Numbered from the stretch's first letter, positions 37,017 to 46,087 are shown. The stretch is DNA of 64,000 nucleotides from Cloacibacterium normanense (GCF_003860565.1 NZ_CP034157.1:1-64000), one strand, 5' to 3'. Notes: generated by a model from the sequence alone, not told the origin. Numbers and translations are program-made.

Positions 37017-40000
37017 TTAATTTCTATTTTTTAGAAGAATCCAACCTTTGTTATTTATTTTAATGCCAGTATCAGGCTCTGTCCATTCTAGAATGTACCA
37101 ATATGAACTACTAGGAAGAGGTCTTCCGTTTTCTGTTCCGTCCCAAATGAAGCTGGTAGAATTTTCATTGCTGAAAATTTTCTTTCCAAAACGGTCAAAA
37201 ATAAGAATTTTCACCTCTTTTTTCACTCGTAAATCTGAGTAATCTAGGAAGTCATTTAATCCATCACCATTTGGAGTAATGGCGTTAAGTAGCTTAATGA
37301 TGGAGAATTCATATTCTTTAACGGTACATTTTTTACTGTCTCTTACGTATACTTTCTGAACGCCTCTCTTGAGATTGTAAAAAATATTAGAAGTCTGCCA
37401 ATTGATTTGGTCTAAAGAATATTCATAAGGCGCAGTTCCACCCGAAACATTTACGGTAATGCTGTTTCCTTGTTCTATCACGCTGTCGATACTAGGTTCA
37501 GATGCAGCGATGATTTTCACATTTTGTCTATAAATACAACCGTTTGATTCTAAATCAATATAATATTCCCCAATTCCTTTGGTAACCGTTTGAGAAGTTT
37601 CACCAGTGCTCCATTTATAACTATCAAAGCCAGTTCCTGCATCTAAAGTATACGTTGCATTTTTACAAATTTCTACATTTTGAAGAGTAGTCGAAGCTTT
37701 TGGTGTTTTAATATTTACCGTAATTTTCGCCCAATTCGGACAAGAATTTGACTTTTCGAATCTTAAGAAATAAGTTCCGGTTGAAGTAATATTTTGTGTA
37801 CTCGAAATAGGATTGACATTATTTTTCGCATCATTTTCAGAGTTGAAATAAGTGATGGAAACGCTATTGTCTGTGGTAAAGAAAGACTCAAATGTTTTAA
37901 GATTTACAGATTTTATAGCATCTAAATCATCGTCACAAACCTCTTGAGAATTAGTAGAAGTTAACAAATTCACTCTATTCCCAAATTTGAAATCCATTGG
38001 ATAAATCTGGGCAGGACAATAATCAGATTCTACCCTTGCAAAAATAGTAGTGTCTGTAGAAAATGACCAAGAATTGTTTAAAATATTCGCGTTTCCAGCA
38101 TTTGCATCGGTTATATTTGTGTAATATTTAACTCGATAGATTCCAGGATTGAGAAGAATTGCAGCAGTAACATTGTTGAGATTGACTTCGATAGTTCCAT
38201 CTAAATTTTGGTCACAAATGGTAGTATTAAATTTAGAAATATCTACAATTGCTTTGGGAGATTCTACAACTTTTACATTTTGAGTAAACGTACACGAATT
38301 TGGAGAAGTCAGCACTACAGAATAATCTCCTTTTCCTACAGTGATGGTTTGAGTTGTGGCTCCATTGCTCCAAAGATAAGAAGTAAAGCCAATTCCTGCA
38401 TCTAAAGTTGTAATGCTTCCTTCGCAGACGGTAACTTGTGCTGGAAGTGTAGTAGATGTCTTGGGTTGCCCGAAATTAAGCGTAAGAGCAGCGATGTTAT
38501 CACAAATTCCAGATTTTTTGATTCTTACATAGAAAGTAGTAGTTGCGGTTAAATTCTGTGAAGAAGCAACAGGATTTTGTTCTAAATCTGCATCATTTTT
38601 GGTAAGATAAAATAGGTGTGTATATCCAGTTTCTGAGGTTAGTTGAGGTAGATAAGTCGCTAAATTTACCGCTTCTGTATTGTTAAAATCGCCATCACAA
38701 ATCGTGGTAGAATAATTAGTCACTGAAATTTTATTCCCGAATTTGAATTCAATAGGTTGAATTTCTGGAGCACAAACACCATTTTCTACTCTTACATAAA
38801 TGGTAGTGTCTGTATTGTAAGACCAATTATTGGGCAAAGTATTGGCATTTCCAAGAGTAGCATCTGTTAAATTTTGATAATATTTTACTACAAATTCTGG
38901 TTTGTAATTGGTAATAATAGTAGCATTTAAGTCATCTAATTTAATGGGGATATTTCCGTCAAAATTAGTATCGCAATTCGTGAAAGTTTTTGGGGTTACT
39001 TTAGCTTTTTCAATGTATTCTATTGTTATAGAGCCTTTTAAATTACAGCTAGAAGATGAAATATTCACTTCATATCTGCCTTCCGAAGTTACAGTATAAA
39101 TTGCAGAAGTTTCTCCAGTTAATATATTTCCGTTTTGATACCATTGATAAGTTGCGCCAGAAACAGTAGCATCTAAAGTTAAAGTACTTCCTTCACAAAG
39201 CGGATTATTGGTTGAAATCAATCTGTCTGGTCCTAAATCTTTACTGCCAACAAAACTTCCTGCTTTTAAAATCACCCCAGAATCGTATAAGCCGTTTCCT
39301 TGATCTGCAATCACGAGTTTTATGTGATATTTAGTACCGGGAATTACGTCTGTTTCTGCGGTTAGAATAGCAGTTTGTCCGTTAAAACTTGTGGGACTTC
39401 CATTGGGATTGTAATGTCCAAAATATTGTGAATTGCTTTCTTGGCATCTTCCACCTGGTCCTCTTACCGTTTCAGAAGTGATAGGGGTGTTGGTGTTAGG
39501 AACTAGAGCTAAATTTTTATAATTGGAGTCTGTAGTTTTTTTAATTAAAAATGCAAATCCATCTGTATAACCGCAAGTTCCAGGATCACCTTGTCTTAAA
39601 TACTGTTCCGAAAGAAACATGTAATCAAAACTAATTTTATTGGTATTCGGAATAAAATCAAATTCCAAAATAGTAGCATTGGTAGTATTAGAAATTCCTG
39701 CAGCAGTTTCTAAATCATTGTCTCCATTCCATCCAGAATTATTTCCAAAACTTTGAATTCCTGTAAATGAACCAGGAGAATTGGCAGCATCTCCAGAAGT
39801 AAGAAGAATTCCTTCGTTTATTTCGAATCCAGAACTATTGGCATTTACATATCCATAACTTTTTATTCCGCCAGAATTGTAACCGGTTACTGAAACATTA
39901 GATACAGATAAACAAGTGTTATTGGTGCCAATAAGCTTATCCACTAAGTCATTTGCAGTAAAAGAAGTGTTTACATTAATGTATTGAGCATTAATGAACG

Positions 40001-40046
40001 TGATGAATAGTAATAATATGAAACTAAGATTCTTAGATGAATTCAT
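37017..40046 (-). CDS. Giant T9SS type B surface protein with choice-of-anchor L domain (protein B)
   Basis: The 1,009-residue protein has a signal peptide (MNSSKNLSFILLLFITFINA), then a choice-of-anchor L domain at about 25-265 (NTSFTANDLVDKLIG, GILLTSGDAANSPGSF, ILEFDFIPNTNKISFDYMFLSEQY, GYTDGFAFLIK). Ig-like repeats follow, and a type B sorting domain ends the chain (AITPNGDGLNDFLDY, IFDRFGKKIF). Only the N-terminal ~430 residues are unlike protein A; the remainder is a near copy. Export by the type IX system and a surface or adhesion role are inferred from the domains. The TAAATTTG box at 40064-40071 is its likely promoter. Confidence 0.9.
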   Translation of the reverse strand: MNSSKNLSFILLLFITFINAQYINVNTSFTANDLVDKLIGTNNTCLSVSNVSVTGYNSGGIKSYGYVNANSSGFEINEGILLTSGDAANSPGSFTGIQSFGNNSGWNGDNDLETAAGISNTTNATILEFDFIPNTNKISFDYMFLSEQYLRQGDPGTCGYTDGFAFLIKKTTDSNYKNLALVPNTNTPITSETVRGPGGRCQESNSQYFGHYNPNGSPTSFNGQTAILTAETDVIPGTKYHIKLVIADQGNGLYDSGVILKAGSFVGSKDLGPDRLISTNNPLCEGSTLTLDATVSGATYQWYQNGNILTGETSAIYTVTSEGRYEVNISSSSCNLKGSITIEYIEKAKVTPKTFTNCDTNFDGNIPIKLDDLNATIITNYKPEFVVKYYQNLTDATLGNANTLPNNWSYNTDTTIYVRVENGVCAPEIQPIEFKFGNKISVTNYSTTICDGDFNNTEAVNLATYLPQLTSETGYTHLFYLTKNDADLEQNPVASSQNLTATTTFYVRIKKSGICDNIAALTLNFGQPKTSTTLPAQVTVCEGSITTLDAGIGFTSYLWSNGATTQTITVGKGDYSVVLTSPNSCTFTQNVKVVESPKAIVDISKFNTTICDQNLDGTIEVNLNNVTAAILLNPGIYRVKYYTNITDANAGNANILNNSWSFSTDTTIFARVESDYCPAQIYPMDFKFGNRVNLLTSTNSQEVCDDDLDAIKSVNLKTFESFFTTDNSVSITYFNSENDAKNNVNPISSTQNITSTGTYFLRFEKSNSCPNWAKITVNIKTPKASTTLQNVEICKNATYTLDAGTGFDSYKWSTGETSQTVTKGIGEYYIDLESNGCIYRQNVKIIAASEPSIDSVIEQGNSITVNVSGGTAPYEYSLDQINWQTSNIFYNLKRGVQKVYVRDSKKCTVKEYEFSIIKLLNAITPNGDGLNDFLDYSDLRVKKEVKILIFDRFGKKIFSNENSTSFIWDGTENGRPLPSSSYWYILEWTEPDTGIKINNKGWILLKNRN

Positions 40047-40063
40047 TTTTTATAAATGGACAG

Positions 40064-40071
40064 CAAATTTA
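40064..40071 (-). promoter_or_regulatory. -7 promoter element, giant T9SS protein B
   Basis: TAAATTTG on the minus strand matches TAnnTTTG, 17 bp upstream of the ATG at 40046. Confidence 0.5.
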
Positions 40072-40095
40072 CTTTATTATTATCAAAAAATGCAT

Positions 40096-40131
40096 AAAAA
40101 AACTCTGTAAGAATTTCTTACAGAGTTTTTT
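40096..40131 (-). terminator. Rho-independent terminator after tsf
   Basis: AAAAACTCTGTAAGAA pairs with TTCTTACAGAGTTTTT. It lies 24 bp after the tsf stop codon. Confidence 0.85.
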
Positions 40132-40154
40132 ATGAGTTAAGTATTTAAAAAGAA

Positions 40155-40979
40155 TTAAGAAAGAGCAACTCTCTTGAATCCTGTTACTTTTAAATCTCCG
40201 TTTACAGATTTTACGAAATCAGCTACAGACATACCTCCATCTTTAATGAAAGCTTGGTGTACTAAAGTGTTTTCTTTGTAGAATTTCTGCATTTTTCCTT
40301 TAAGGATATTGTCAATAATGTTTGCAGGTTTTCCTTCTTTAGTTAAGATATCTCTTTCGATTTCTAATTCTCTGTCAATAACTTCTTGAGAAACTTGAGT
40401 TTCGTCTAAAGCGATTGGGTTCATAGCAGCAACTTGCATTGCTACAGATTTAGCAGCATCTTCTGCACCTTCTACATTAGCAGAAAGAGAAGTAAGAGTA
40501 GCGATTTTATTACCAGCGTGGATGTAAGAACCTACGAAATCACCTGCTAATTTTTCAAAAGCACCGATTTCAATTTTCTCACCGATTACTCCTGTTTGTT
40601 CAATTAATTTTTCAGCAACTGAAATACCATTATAGTCAGAAGCTAAGAAATCTTCTTTAGAGTCAAAATTAAGCGCTCTTTCAGCGAAATCATGAGCTAA
40701 TTTTACGAAGCTTTCGTTTTTAGCAACGAAGTCAGTTTCGCAGTTTAATGCGATTACAACACCTGCAGTGTGGTCAGCATTTACTTTAGCAATTACAGCT
40801 CCTTCTGTAGATTCTCTATCTGCTCTGTTAGCAGCTACTTTTTGTCCTTTTTTTCTAAGGATTTCAATAGCTTTTTCGAAATCTCCTTCAGCTTCTGTAA
40901 GCGCTTTTTTGCAGTCCATCATACCTGCACCTGTTGTGTTTCTAAGTTTAGCTACGTCTGCAGCAACTGGTGTATACAT
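40155..40979 (-). CDS. tsf: Translation elongation factor Ts
   Basis: EF-Ts recycles EF-Tu by exchanging GDP for GTP. The 274-residue protein has the N-terminal UBA-like domain with LRNTTGAGMMDCKKAL near residue 12 and the second signature VIALNCETDFVAKNESF near 75-91. The dimerisation domain follows with IHAGNKIATL and VAMQVAAMNPIALD. Although tsf normally follows rpsB, here it is a single-gene unit with its own promoter (41024-41031) and terminator. It is divergent from the second SECN-domain gene. Confidence 0.96.
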   Translation of the reverse strand: MYTPVAADVAKLRNTTGAGMMDCKKALTEAEGDFEKAIEILRKKGQKVAANRADRESTEGAVIAKVNADHTAGVVIALNCETDFVAKNESFVKLAHDFAERALNFDSKEDFLASDYNGISVAEKLIEQTGVIGEKIEIGAFEKLAGDFVGSYIHAGNKIATLTSLSANVEGAEDAAKSVAMQVAAMNPIALDETQVSQEVIDRELEIERDILTKEGKPANIIDNILKGKMQKFYKENTLVHQAFIKDGGMSVADFVKSVNGDLKVTGFKRVALS

Positions 40980-41023
40980 AATTGAAATTTTTTGTTTATT
41001 ATTGTGGTATAAATTTTGATTTG

Positions 41024-41031
41024 CAAAGATA
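41024..41031 (-). promoter_or_regulatory. -7 promoter element, tsf
   Basis: TATCTTTG on the minus strand matches TAnnTTTG, 44 bp upstream of the ATG. It shows that tsf can be transcribed without rpsB. Confidence 0.55.
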
Positions 41032-41101
41032 TGAAATTTCGTGTAAACTAAAAATAGGGTTTTTGCGTTATATTTCTAAAAATAATTGATAATAAACTGA
41101 A

Positions 41102-41677
41102 ATGAAAAACAAAGTTTTACTTCTTATTTTGCTAGTCTTTTCCACCTTTTTGTTTTCGCAAACTTCTCAGGAATTAGACAAAGCGATGCTGAGTAAAGAC
41201 CCTAATGTGATTGCAGAATTTATTAAAAAGTATCCTGATAATAAAAACACTCCTTTTCTTCAAAGAAAGTTAAACGGTATGACTGGGAGTGGAAATGCAG
41301 CCGCTAAACCGAGTATACAACCGCTGAATACCGAGAAATTAGAAAAACAGGTAGAAAAAAGTGAGGCGAAAGGAGAACCAGATGCTAAAGCAAAACGTAC
41401 TGCCGAAGTTCTTACGCATTTATTTAATAATGACCCCAATAAAAAAGATGCTTACGTTTTGATTAGAAATAAATCAGAATGTAACCTCATTGTAAAGTTC
41501 GAAGGAAAAAAATTCTATAATCTAGATGTTCCTAAAATGGGTGAAAATTATATTCTGGTGCAGAAAGGAACGTACAGAATTACCACGATGATTTGTAATG
41601 CGCAATACGCATCGGTAAAAAACATAACACAAGATTTAGAAATCAACTTGAATGCAGCAAAAAAAGTCAGAAAATAA
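41102..41677 (+). CDS. Secreted protein of the small SECN-domain family (DUF6759-like), copy B
   Basis: The 191-residue protein has a signal peptide (MKNKVLLLILLVFSTFLFSQ), a charged middle region and a C-terminal domain (from about residue 118) that matches copy A at 15984-16508: IRNKSECNLIVKFEGKKFYN, VPKMGENYILVQKGTYRI and ICNAQYASVK. Both copies keep two Cys at the same places. The N-terminal half differs from copy A and has a short helical TPR-like piece (AEFIKKYPDNKNTPFLQRKL). Function unknown. A terminator overlaps its stop codon. Confidence 0.75.
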   Translation: MKNKVLLLILLVFSTFLFSQTSQELDKAMLSKDPNVIAEFIKKYPDNKNTPFLQRKLNGMTGSGNAAAKPSIQPLNTEKLEKQVEKSEAKGEPDAKAKRTAEVLTHLFNNDPNKKDAYVLIRNKSECNLIVKFEGKKFYNLDVPKMGENYILVQKGTYRITTMICNAQYASVKNITQDLEINLNAAKKVRK

Positions 41678-41692
41678 TTTCTGACTTTTTTA
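41659..41692 (+). terminator. Rho-independent terminator overlapping a stop codon
   Basis: AAAAAGTCAGAAA (41661-41673) pairs with TTTCTGACTTTTT (41678-41690). The TAA of the SECN-domain gene lies in the loop. Confidence 0.83.
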
Positions 41693-41744
41693 TTTCAAAT
41701 ATTTGTCTAGTCCTGAAATAACGATACACAAAAAAAACATCGTT

Positions 41745-42179
41745 ATGAAAGAACAACAAGAAATGCTTTATATAAAGCGAACACAGAAAGATTACAGTTT
41801 AAGTTTAAAACTTCAAATCGTGAAAGATATCGAAGAAGGAAAACTAGGAATTACCGCTTGCAAGAAAAAGTACGGTATCCAATCACGCTCTACAGTAGTG
41901 AGTTGGTTAAGAAAATATGGTAACTTTGATTGGGAAAACCAAACACCAACCAATATGTCTAAAACACCAGAACAACGCATCATGGAGTTAGAAGCTGAAG
42001 TAAAACTGCTTCAAAAACAGAAAGCATTTTTAGAAAAACAGGCGTATGTTGCAGATAAAAAGGCCATCATTTTTGATATGATGATAAACCTTGCAGAAAA
42101 AGAGTATCAAATTGATATCAGAAAAAACTTACCACCCGAACAATCAATGACTTCCGCAGAGAAGAAAAAGAAACCCTAA
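41745..42179 (+). CDS. IS3-family OrfA, helix-turn-helix protein
   Basis: From the ATG at 41745 the protein is 144 residues. The helix-turn-helix lies at about 15-50 (SLKLQIVKDIEEGKLG, ITACKKKYGIQSRSTVVSWLRKYG), followed by a leucine-zipper-like coiled coil (RIMELEAEVKLLQKQKAFLEKQA). It ends in a lysine run, EKKKKP, on an A-rich GAAAAAG stretch near 42164-42170, a plausible -1 slip site joining it to OrfB. Confidence 0.88.
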   Translation: MKEQQEMLYIKRTQKDYSLSLKLQIVKDIEEGKLGITACKKKYGIQSRSTVVSWLRKYGNFDWENQTPTNMSKTPEQRIMELEAEVKLLQKQKAFLEKQAYVADKKAIIFDMMINLAEKEYQIDIRKNLPPEQSMTSAEKKKKP

Positions 42180-42193
42180 TTTTTACCTGTGGA

Positions 42194-43045
42194 TTGTTTG
42201 GTTGGAATAGACAAGTCTATTATAGAAGTACAAAGCGTAGTAAAGCCTGTAGGAATAAAGCAGAACAAGTGGTGGATTTAGTGGAAGATATCCGAATAAA
42301 GATGCCAAAACTTGGCGGAAGGAAACTGTATTTTTTATTAAGCGAACCTTTAAAAGAGCTAAAAATTGGAAGGGATAAATTTTTTAATATTTTACGGGCC
42401 AACCATTTATTAATAATACCCAAAAGGAGTTACCACGTTACCACGAACTCCCATCATCGCTTTAGAAAGCATAAAAATTTAGTGTCAGATTATCAAGTTA
42501 CAAAACCTGACCAAGTTTGGGTAGCCGACATTACCTACATCGGAAATAGGAAAAAGCCAAGTTATTTGAGCTTGATAACTGATGCTTATTCCAAGAAAAT
42601 TGTAGGGCATCATGTTTCTGAAAACTTAGCGACAGAAGGAAGTTTACTGGCATTAAAGAAGGCTGTCAACCATACTAATTTGAAAGAAAAATCAATAATT
42701 CATCATTCTGACAGAGGATTGCAATATTGCAGTGATGAATATCAGAAAATTTTAGAAAAAAATAACATTAGCTGTAGTATGACACAAAACTCTGACCCTT
42801 ATGAAAATGCAGTTGCAGAAAGAATAAACGGAATTTTAAAACAAGAATTTGATATTGATAAATTTGATGTCGAAACAAAAATCAAAAGAAAAATAGTAGA
42901 CGAATCCATTAAAATTTATAATGAATTAAGGCCTCATTTTTCTAATCATTATCTTACTCCGAACCAAATGCACAAACAAGAAAAATTAAAAATCAAAACC
43001 TATAAAAACAAAAACCAAAGCAAAAACGTTTTTACTTTGGTTTAA
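42194..43045 (+). CDS. IS3-family transposase OrfB (DDE integrase domain)
   Basis: The frame gives MFGWNRQVYYRSTKR from a TTG at 42194, but it is open further upstream (IFTCGLFGWNRQVYY) into the end of orfA, so the real product is probably an OrfAB frameshift fusion. The rve core has VWVADITYI (Asp), IHHSDRGLQYCSDEY (Asp) and DPYENAVAERINGILKQEF (Glu). The preceding segment GGRKLYFLL is the HTH_21-like region. All catalytic residues are present, so the element may be active. Confidence 0.9.
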   Translation: MFGWNRQVYYRSTKRSKACRNKAEQVVDLVEDIRIKMPKLGGRKLYFLLSEPLKELKIGRDKFFNILRANHLLIIPKRSYHVTTNSHHRFRKHKNLVSDYQVTKPDQVWVADITYIGNRKKPSYLSLITDAYSKKIVGHHVSENLATEGSLLALKKAVNHTNLKEKSIIHHSDRGLQYCSDEYQKILEKNNISCSMTQNSDPYENAVAERINGILKQEFDIDKFDVETKIKRKIVDESIKIYNELRPHFSNHYLTPNQMHKQEKLKIKTYKNKNQSKNVFTLV

Positions 43046-43106
43046 TTATTTATTTTTGTCCTATAATATGTATCGGTTTTTTAGGACTAGTCAATTTTAA
43101 GAAAAA

Positions 43107-44063
43107 TTAACCTACAAATCTACCCATTGCAATAAATTTCTCTTGTCTGTGATTTACTAATTCATCACCAGTGAAATTTTTGAGAGATTTAATATTGGTT
43201 AAAATATTTTTCTTCACATTATTATATGCAACTTGTGGATCATAATGAGCTCCACCAAGTGGTTCTTCTATAATACCATCGATGATTTTTTCTTTCAGCA
43301 TATCTTGTGGAGTAAGTTTTAATGCATTGGCAGCAGTTTCTTTGTGCTCCCAGCTTCTCCATAAAATAGAAGAGCAACTTTCTGGAGCAATTACAGAATA
43401 CCAAGTGTTTTCTAGCATGTATACCTTATTTCCTACACCAATTCCTAAAGCACCACCAGAAGCACCTTCTCCAATGATAATGGTGATAATAGGCGTTTTC
43501 ATTTGGCACATTTCATAGATGTTTCTAGCAATGGCTTCACCTTGACCTCTTTCTTCGGCTTCTAAACCAGGATAAGCTCCAGGAGTATCAATGAAAGTAA
43601 TCACAGGAATTCTGAATTTTTCTGCCAATTTCATTAATCTTAACGCTTTTCTGTAACCTTCAGGGTTACTCATCCCGAATCTTCTGTGCTGTCTTTCCTT
43701 TGTAGTTCTTCCTTTTTGAGTTCCGATAATCATTACACTTTGACCGTCTATTTTTGCAAGACCACCTACCATTGCAGGATCATCAGCAAAATTTCTATCA
43801 CCGTGTAATTCTACAAAACTATCTTTGTCTACAATTCCATTAATAAAATCTAATGTGTAGGGTCTGTCTGGATGACGTGATAGTTGAACTCTTTGCCAAG
43901 GCGTAAGATTTCCGTAGATTTCTTTCTTTTTTTCGATGATTTTGTCTTCAATTTGGCTGCAAGCCAATTTCATATCTACACCGCTTTCTTCACCAACTAA
44001 AGAACAAGTTTGGTATTGTTCCATTAACTCCTTAATTGGTAATTCAAAATCTAAATATTCCAT
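43107..44063 (-). CDS. accA: Acetyl-CoA carboxylase carboxyltransferase subunit alpha
   Basis: AccA with AccD transfers CO2 from carboxybiotin to acetyl-CoA, giving malonyl-CoA for fatty acid synthesis. The 318-residue protein has [81 protein letters not shown] and [14 protein letters not shown], all family signatures. The C-terminal end is also standard. accD is not in the window; accB and accC lie at 48.9-50.8 kb. Confidence 0.96.
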   Translation of the reverse strand: MEYLDFELPIKELMEQYQTCSLVGEESGVDMKLACSQIEDKIIEKKKEIYGNLTPWQRVQLSRHPDRPYTLDFINGIVDKDSFVELHGDRNFADDPAMVGGLAKIDGQSVMIIGTQKGRTTKERQHRRFGMSNPEGYRKALRLMKLAEKFRIPVITFIDTPGAYPGLEAEERGQGEAIARNIYEMCQMKTPIITIIIGEGASGGALGIGVGNKVYMLENTWYSVIAPESCSSILWRSWEHKETAANALKLTPQDMLKEKIIDGIIEEPLGGAHYDPQVAYNNVKKNILTNIKSLKNFTGDELVNHRQEKFIAMGRFVG

Positions 44064-44084
44064 TTTTGTTTAGAATTAATCCTC

Positions 44085-44092
44085 CAAATGTA
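44085..44092 (-). promoter_or_regulatory. -7 promoter element, accA
   Basis: TACATTTG on the minus strand matches TAnnTTTG, 21 bp upstream of the ATG. Confidence 0.55.
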
Positions 44093-44115
44093 GTAAAATT
44101 TCTTGTTTGAAAGAA

Positions 44116-45627
44116 TTATTTTATTTTTTCTATGGCTAATTTTAGCCTTGTTAAACTTTCTTCTTTGCCCAAAATTTCTAATAAATCTGGCACGTCTGGT
44201 CCTTTTAATTCCCCTACTAGAGCGAGTCTAAGTGGCATCATAACTTTCCCAAAACCTAAACCTTTTTCTTCTACTAAATGATGAATTTCTTCCTTCAAAA
44301 TTTCGGATTTAAATTCTGTAGTGTTTAATTTTTCAGAAAGTTCTGTCATGATGGAAGCTGTTTCTTCGTTCCAAGCTTTTTTTACCGCTTTTTCATCGTA
44401 AGAAGAAGGTGCTTCAAAGAAAAATTTTCCTTGAGTATAAATATCTTTCACGAAAGTGGCTCTTTCTTTCATTAAACCAATGATTTTTAACAAAGTTTCG
44501 TCTGAAAGATTGATGTGTTTGGTTTCTTCTAAATTTTTAAAACTTTCTAAAAGCTTTTCATTAGACTGTTTTTGAAGATATTGATGATTAAACCAATCTG
44601 CTTTTTCTTTAGAAAATCTTGCGCCCGCTTTGTGAACTTTATGCAAATCAAATTCTGCAGCCATTTCTTCTAGACTTAGGATTTCCTTGTCATCTGAAGG
44701 CGACCAGCCCAAAAGTGCCAAGAAATTTACAAAAGCTTCTGGCAAATAACCTTCTTCTTTGTAACCTTTATATGTTTCGCCAGTTGCTTCGTCATAAAAA
44801 TTCATTGGAAAAACTGGGAATCCAAATTTTGCACCGTCTCTTTTGCTTAATTTTCCTTTTCCTTCTGGTTTTAGAATTAGAGAAAGGTGGGCAAATTCTG
44901 GAGCAGTCCAACCCATTGCTTCATATAATAAGACGTGTAAAGGCATTGAAGGAAGCCATTCTTCACCTCGAATGACGTGGGTGATTTCCATTTCGTGGTC
45001 GTCTATAATATTGGCGAAATGATAAGTTGGCATTCCATCATTTTTAACCAAAACTTTATCGTCTAGAGTATTGGTGTTTACAGAAGATTTTCCTCTGATG
45101 ATGTCTTCTAGATTTACAATTCTATCAATCGGCATTTTAAATCTTACTACATAAGGAACGTTCTGATTGATGAGTTCCTGAGTTTCTTGTTCAGAAAGTG
45201 TAAGACTATTTCTCATACTGTTTCTGGTGAAATTATTGTATGAAAAAACTTCGCCTTTTGCTTCGTATTCTGCTCTTACTTTTTCTAGTTCTTCTGTAGT
45301 GTCAAAAGCAATGTACGCATAATCTGTTTTCAGAATTTCAGCGGTGTATTTGTCGTAAATATCTCTTCTTTCTGATTGTCTATAAGGTCCGTATTTTCCT
45401 CCGTGAATAGGGGATTCATCAGGAATTATGCCGCACCATTCTAGAGCTTTCATAATGTATTCTTCTGCACCTTCTACATATCTTGCTGTATCTGTATCTT
45501 CTATTCTTAGCACGAAATCTCCGCCTTGATTTTTAGCAAAAAGATAATCATATAACGCTGTTCTTACTCCACCTAAATGTAAAGGTCCGGTTGGACTTGG
45601 TGCAAAACGCACTCTTACTTTGCTCAT
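44116..45627 (-). CDS. gltX: Glutamate--tRNA ligase
   Basis: GltX charges tRNA-Glu. The 503-residue class I synthetase has the HIGH-type motif APSPTGPLHLGGVRTALYDY at residues 8-27 (HLGG in place of HIGH) and the KMSKS-type motif KLSKRDGA near 258. The DTDTARYVEGAEEYI segment near 45 and the helical anticodon-binding C-terminal domain (about 330-503) are present. It is a normal bacterial discriminating or non-discriminating enzyme; the sequence does not decide which. It has its own promoter. Confidence 0.96.
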   Translation of the reverse strand: MSKVRVRFAPSPTGPLHLGGVRTALYDYLFAKNQGGDFVLRIEDTDTARYVEGAEEYIMKALEWCGIIPDESPIHGGKYGPYRQSERRDIYDKYTAEILKTDYAYIAFDTTEELEKVRAEYEAKGEVFSYNNFTRNSMRNSLTLSEQETQELINQNVPYVVRFKMPIDRIVNLEDIIRGKSSVNTNTLDDKVLVKNDGMPTYHFANIIDDHEMEITHVIRGEEWLPSMPLHVLLYEAMGWTAPEFAHLSLILKPEGKGKLSKRDGAKFGFPVFPMNFYDEATGETYKGYKEEGYLPEAFVNFLALLGWSPSDDKEILSLEEMAAEFDLHKVHKAGARFSKEKADWFNHQYLQKQSNEKLLESFKNLEETKHINLSDETLLKIIGLMKERATFVKDIYTQGKFFFEAPSSYDEKAVKKAWNEETASIMTELSEKLNTTEFKSEILKEEIHHLVEEKGLGFGKVMMPLRLALVGELKGPDVPDLLEILGKEESLTRLKLAIEKIK

Positions 45628-45647
45628 TTTTTAGAATTTTTAAGTTG

Positions 45648-45655
45648 CAAATTTA
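45648..45655 (-). promoter_or_regulatory. -7 promoter element, gltX
   Basis: TAAATTTG on the minus strand matches TAnnTTTG, 20 bp upstream of the ATG. Confidence 0.52.
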
Positions 45656-45706
45656 CGATTTTTATAGTTTTCTGATTATTATACAGCACCTAAAATTTTT
45701 ATTTCT

Positions 45707-45714
45707 TAATTTTG
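45707..45714 (+). promoter_or_regulatory. -7 promoter element, cupin gene
   Basis: TAATTTTG matches TAnnTTTG, 23 bp before the ATG at 45738. Confidence 0.55.
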
Positions 45715-45737
45715 CATTCTAATTTAAATTTAAAAGT

Positions 45738-46082
45738 ATGCTAGAAATTGGAGAAAGACCTTGGGGAAAATATTTTGTATTGCAAGATGAGCCTAATTTT
45801 AAATTAAAACGAATAGAAGTTTTGCCTAATCAAAGACTTTCTTATCAGTACCATCATCATCGTCAAGAATTTTGGACAATCGTAGAAGGAGAGGCGGTAG
45901 TAGTATTAGATGGGGAAGAAAATTTCTTACAATATGGGCAGAGTATTTTTATTCCTCAAGGAGCTAAACATAGAATAGAGAATCGCAGTGATAAAGTTTT
46001 GGTTTTTGTAGAAGTACAAACTGGAACTTATTTTGGAGAAGATGATATCGTAAGAATACAAGACGATTACGAAAGAAATTAA
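45738..46082 (+). CDS. Cupin of the mannose-6-phosphate isomerase type II family
   Basis: The 114-residue single-domain cupin matches the C-terminal domain of bifunctional phosphomannose isomerases (type II). It has ERPWGKYFVLQDEPNFKLKRIEV, the metal-binding motif SYQYHHHRQEFWTIVEGEAVV and the second cupin motif FIPQGAKHRIENRSDKVLVFVEVQTG. Stand-alone versions occur next to sugar-nucleotide genes, but none is nearby here. Isomerase activity on mannose 6-phosphate is probable, not shown. Its terminator is split by IS copy 2. Confidence 0.88.
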   Translation: MLEIGERPWGKYFVLQDEPNFKLKRIEVLPNQRLSYQYHHHRQEFWTIVEGEAVVVLDGEENFLQYGQSIFIPQGAKHRIENRSDKVLVFVEVQTGTYFGEDDIVRIQDDYERN

Positions 46083-46087
46083 AATAG

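Larger units (their letters stand above)
41708..43089 (+). mobile_element. IS3-family insertion sequence of a second type
   Basis: The element is 1,382 bp. Its left end TAGTCCTGAAATAACGATAC and its right end, read inward, TAGTCCTAAAAAACCGATAC are inverted repeats with four differences. The flanking 3-bp duplication is GTC (41705-41707 and 43090-43092). It encodes OrfA and OrfB in the -1 frame arrangement. It inserted 16 bp downstream of a terminator, between a convergent pair (SECN copy B and accA). Confidence 0.92.
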
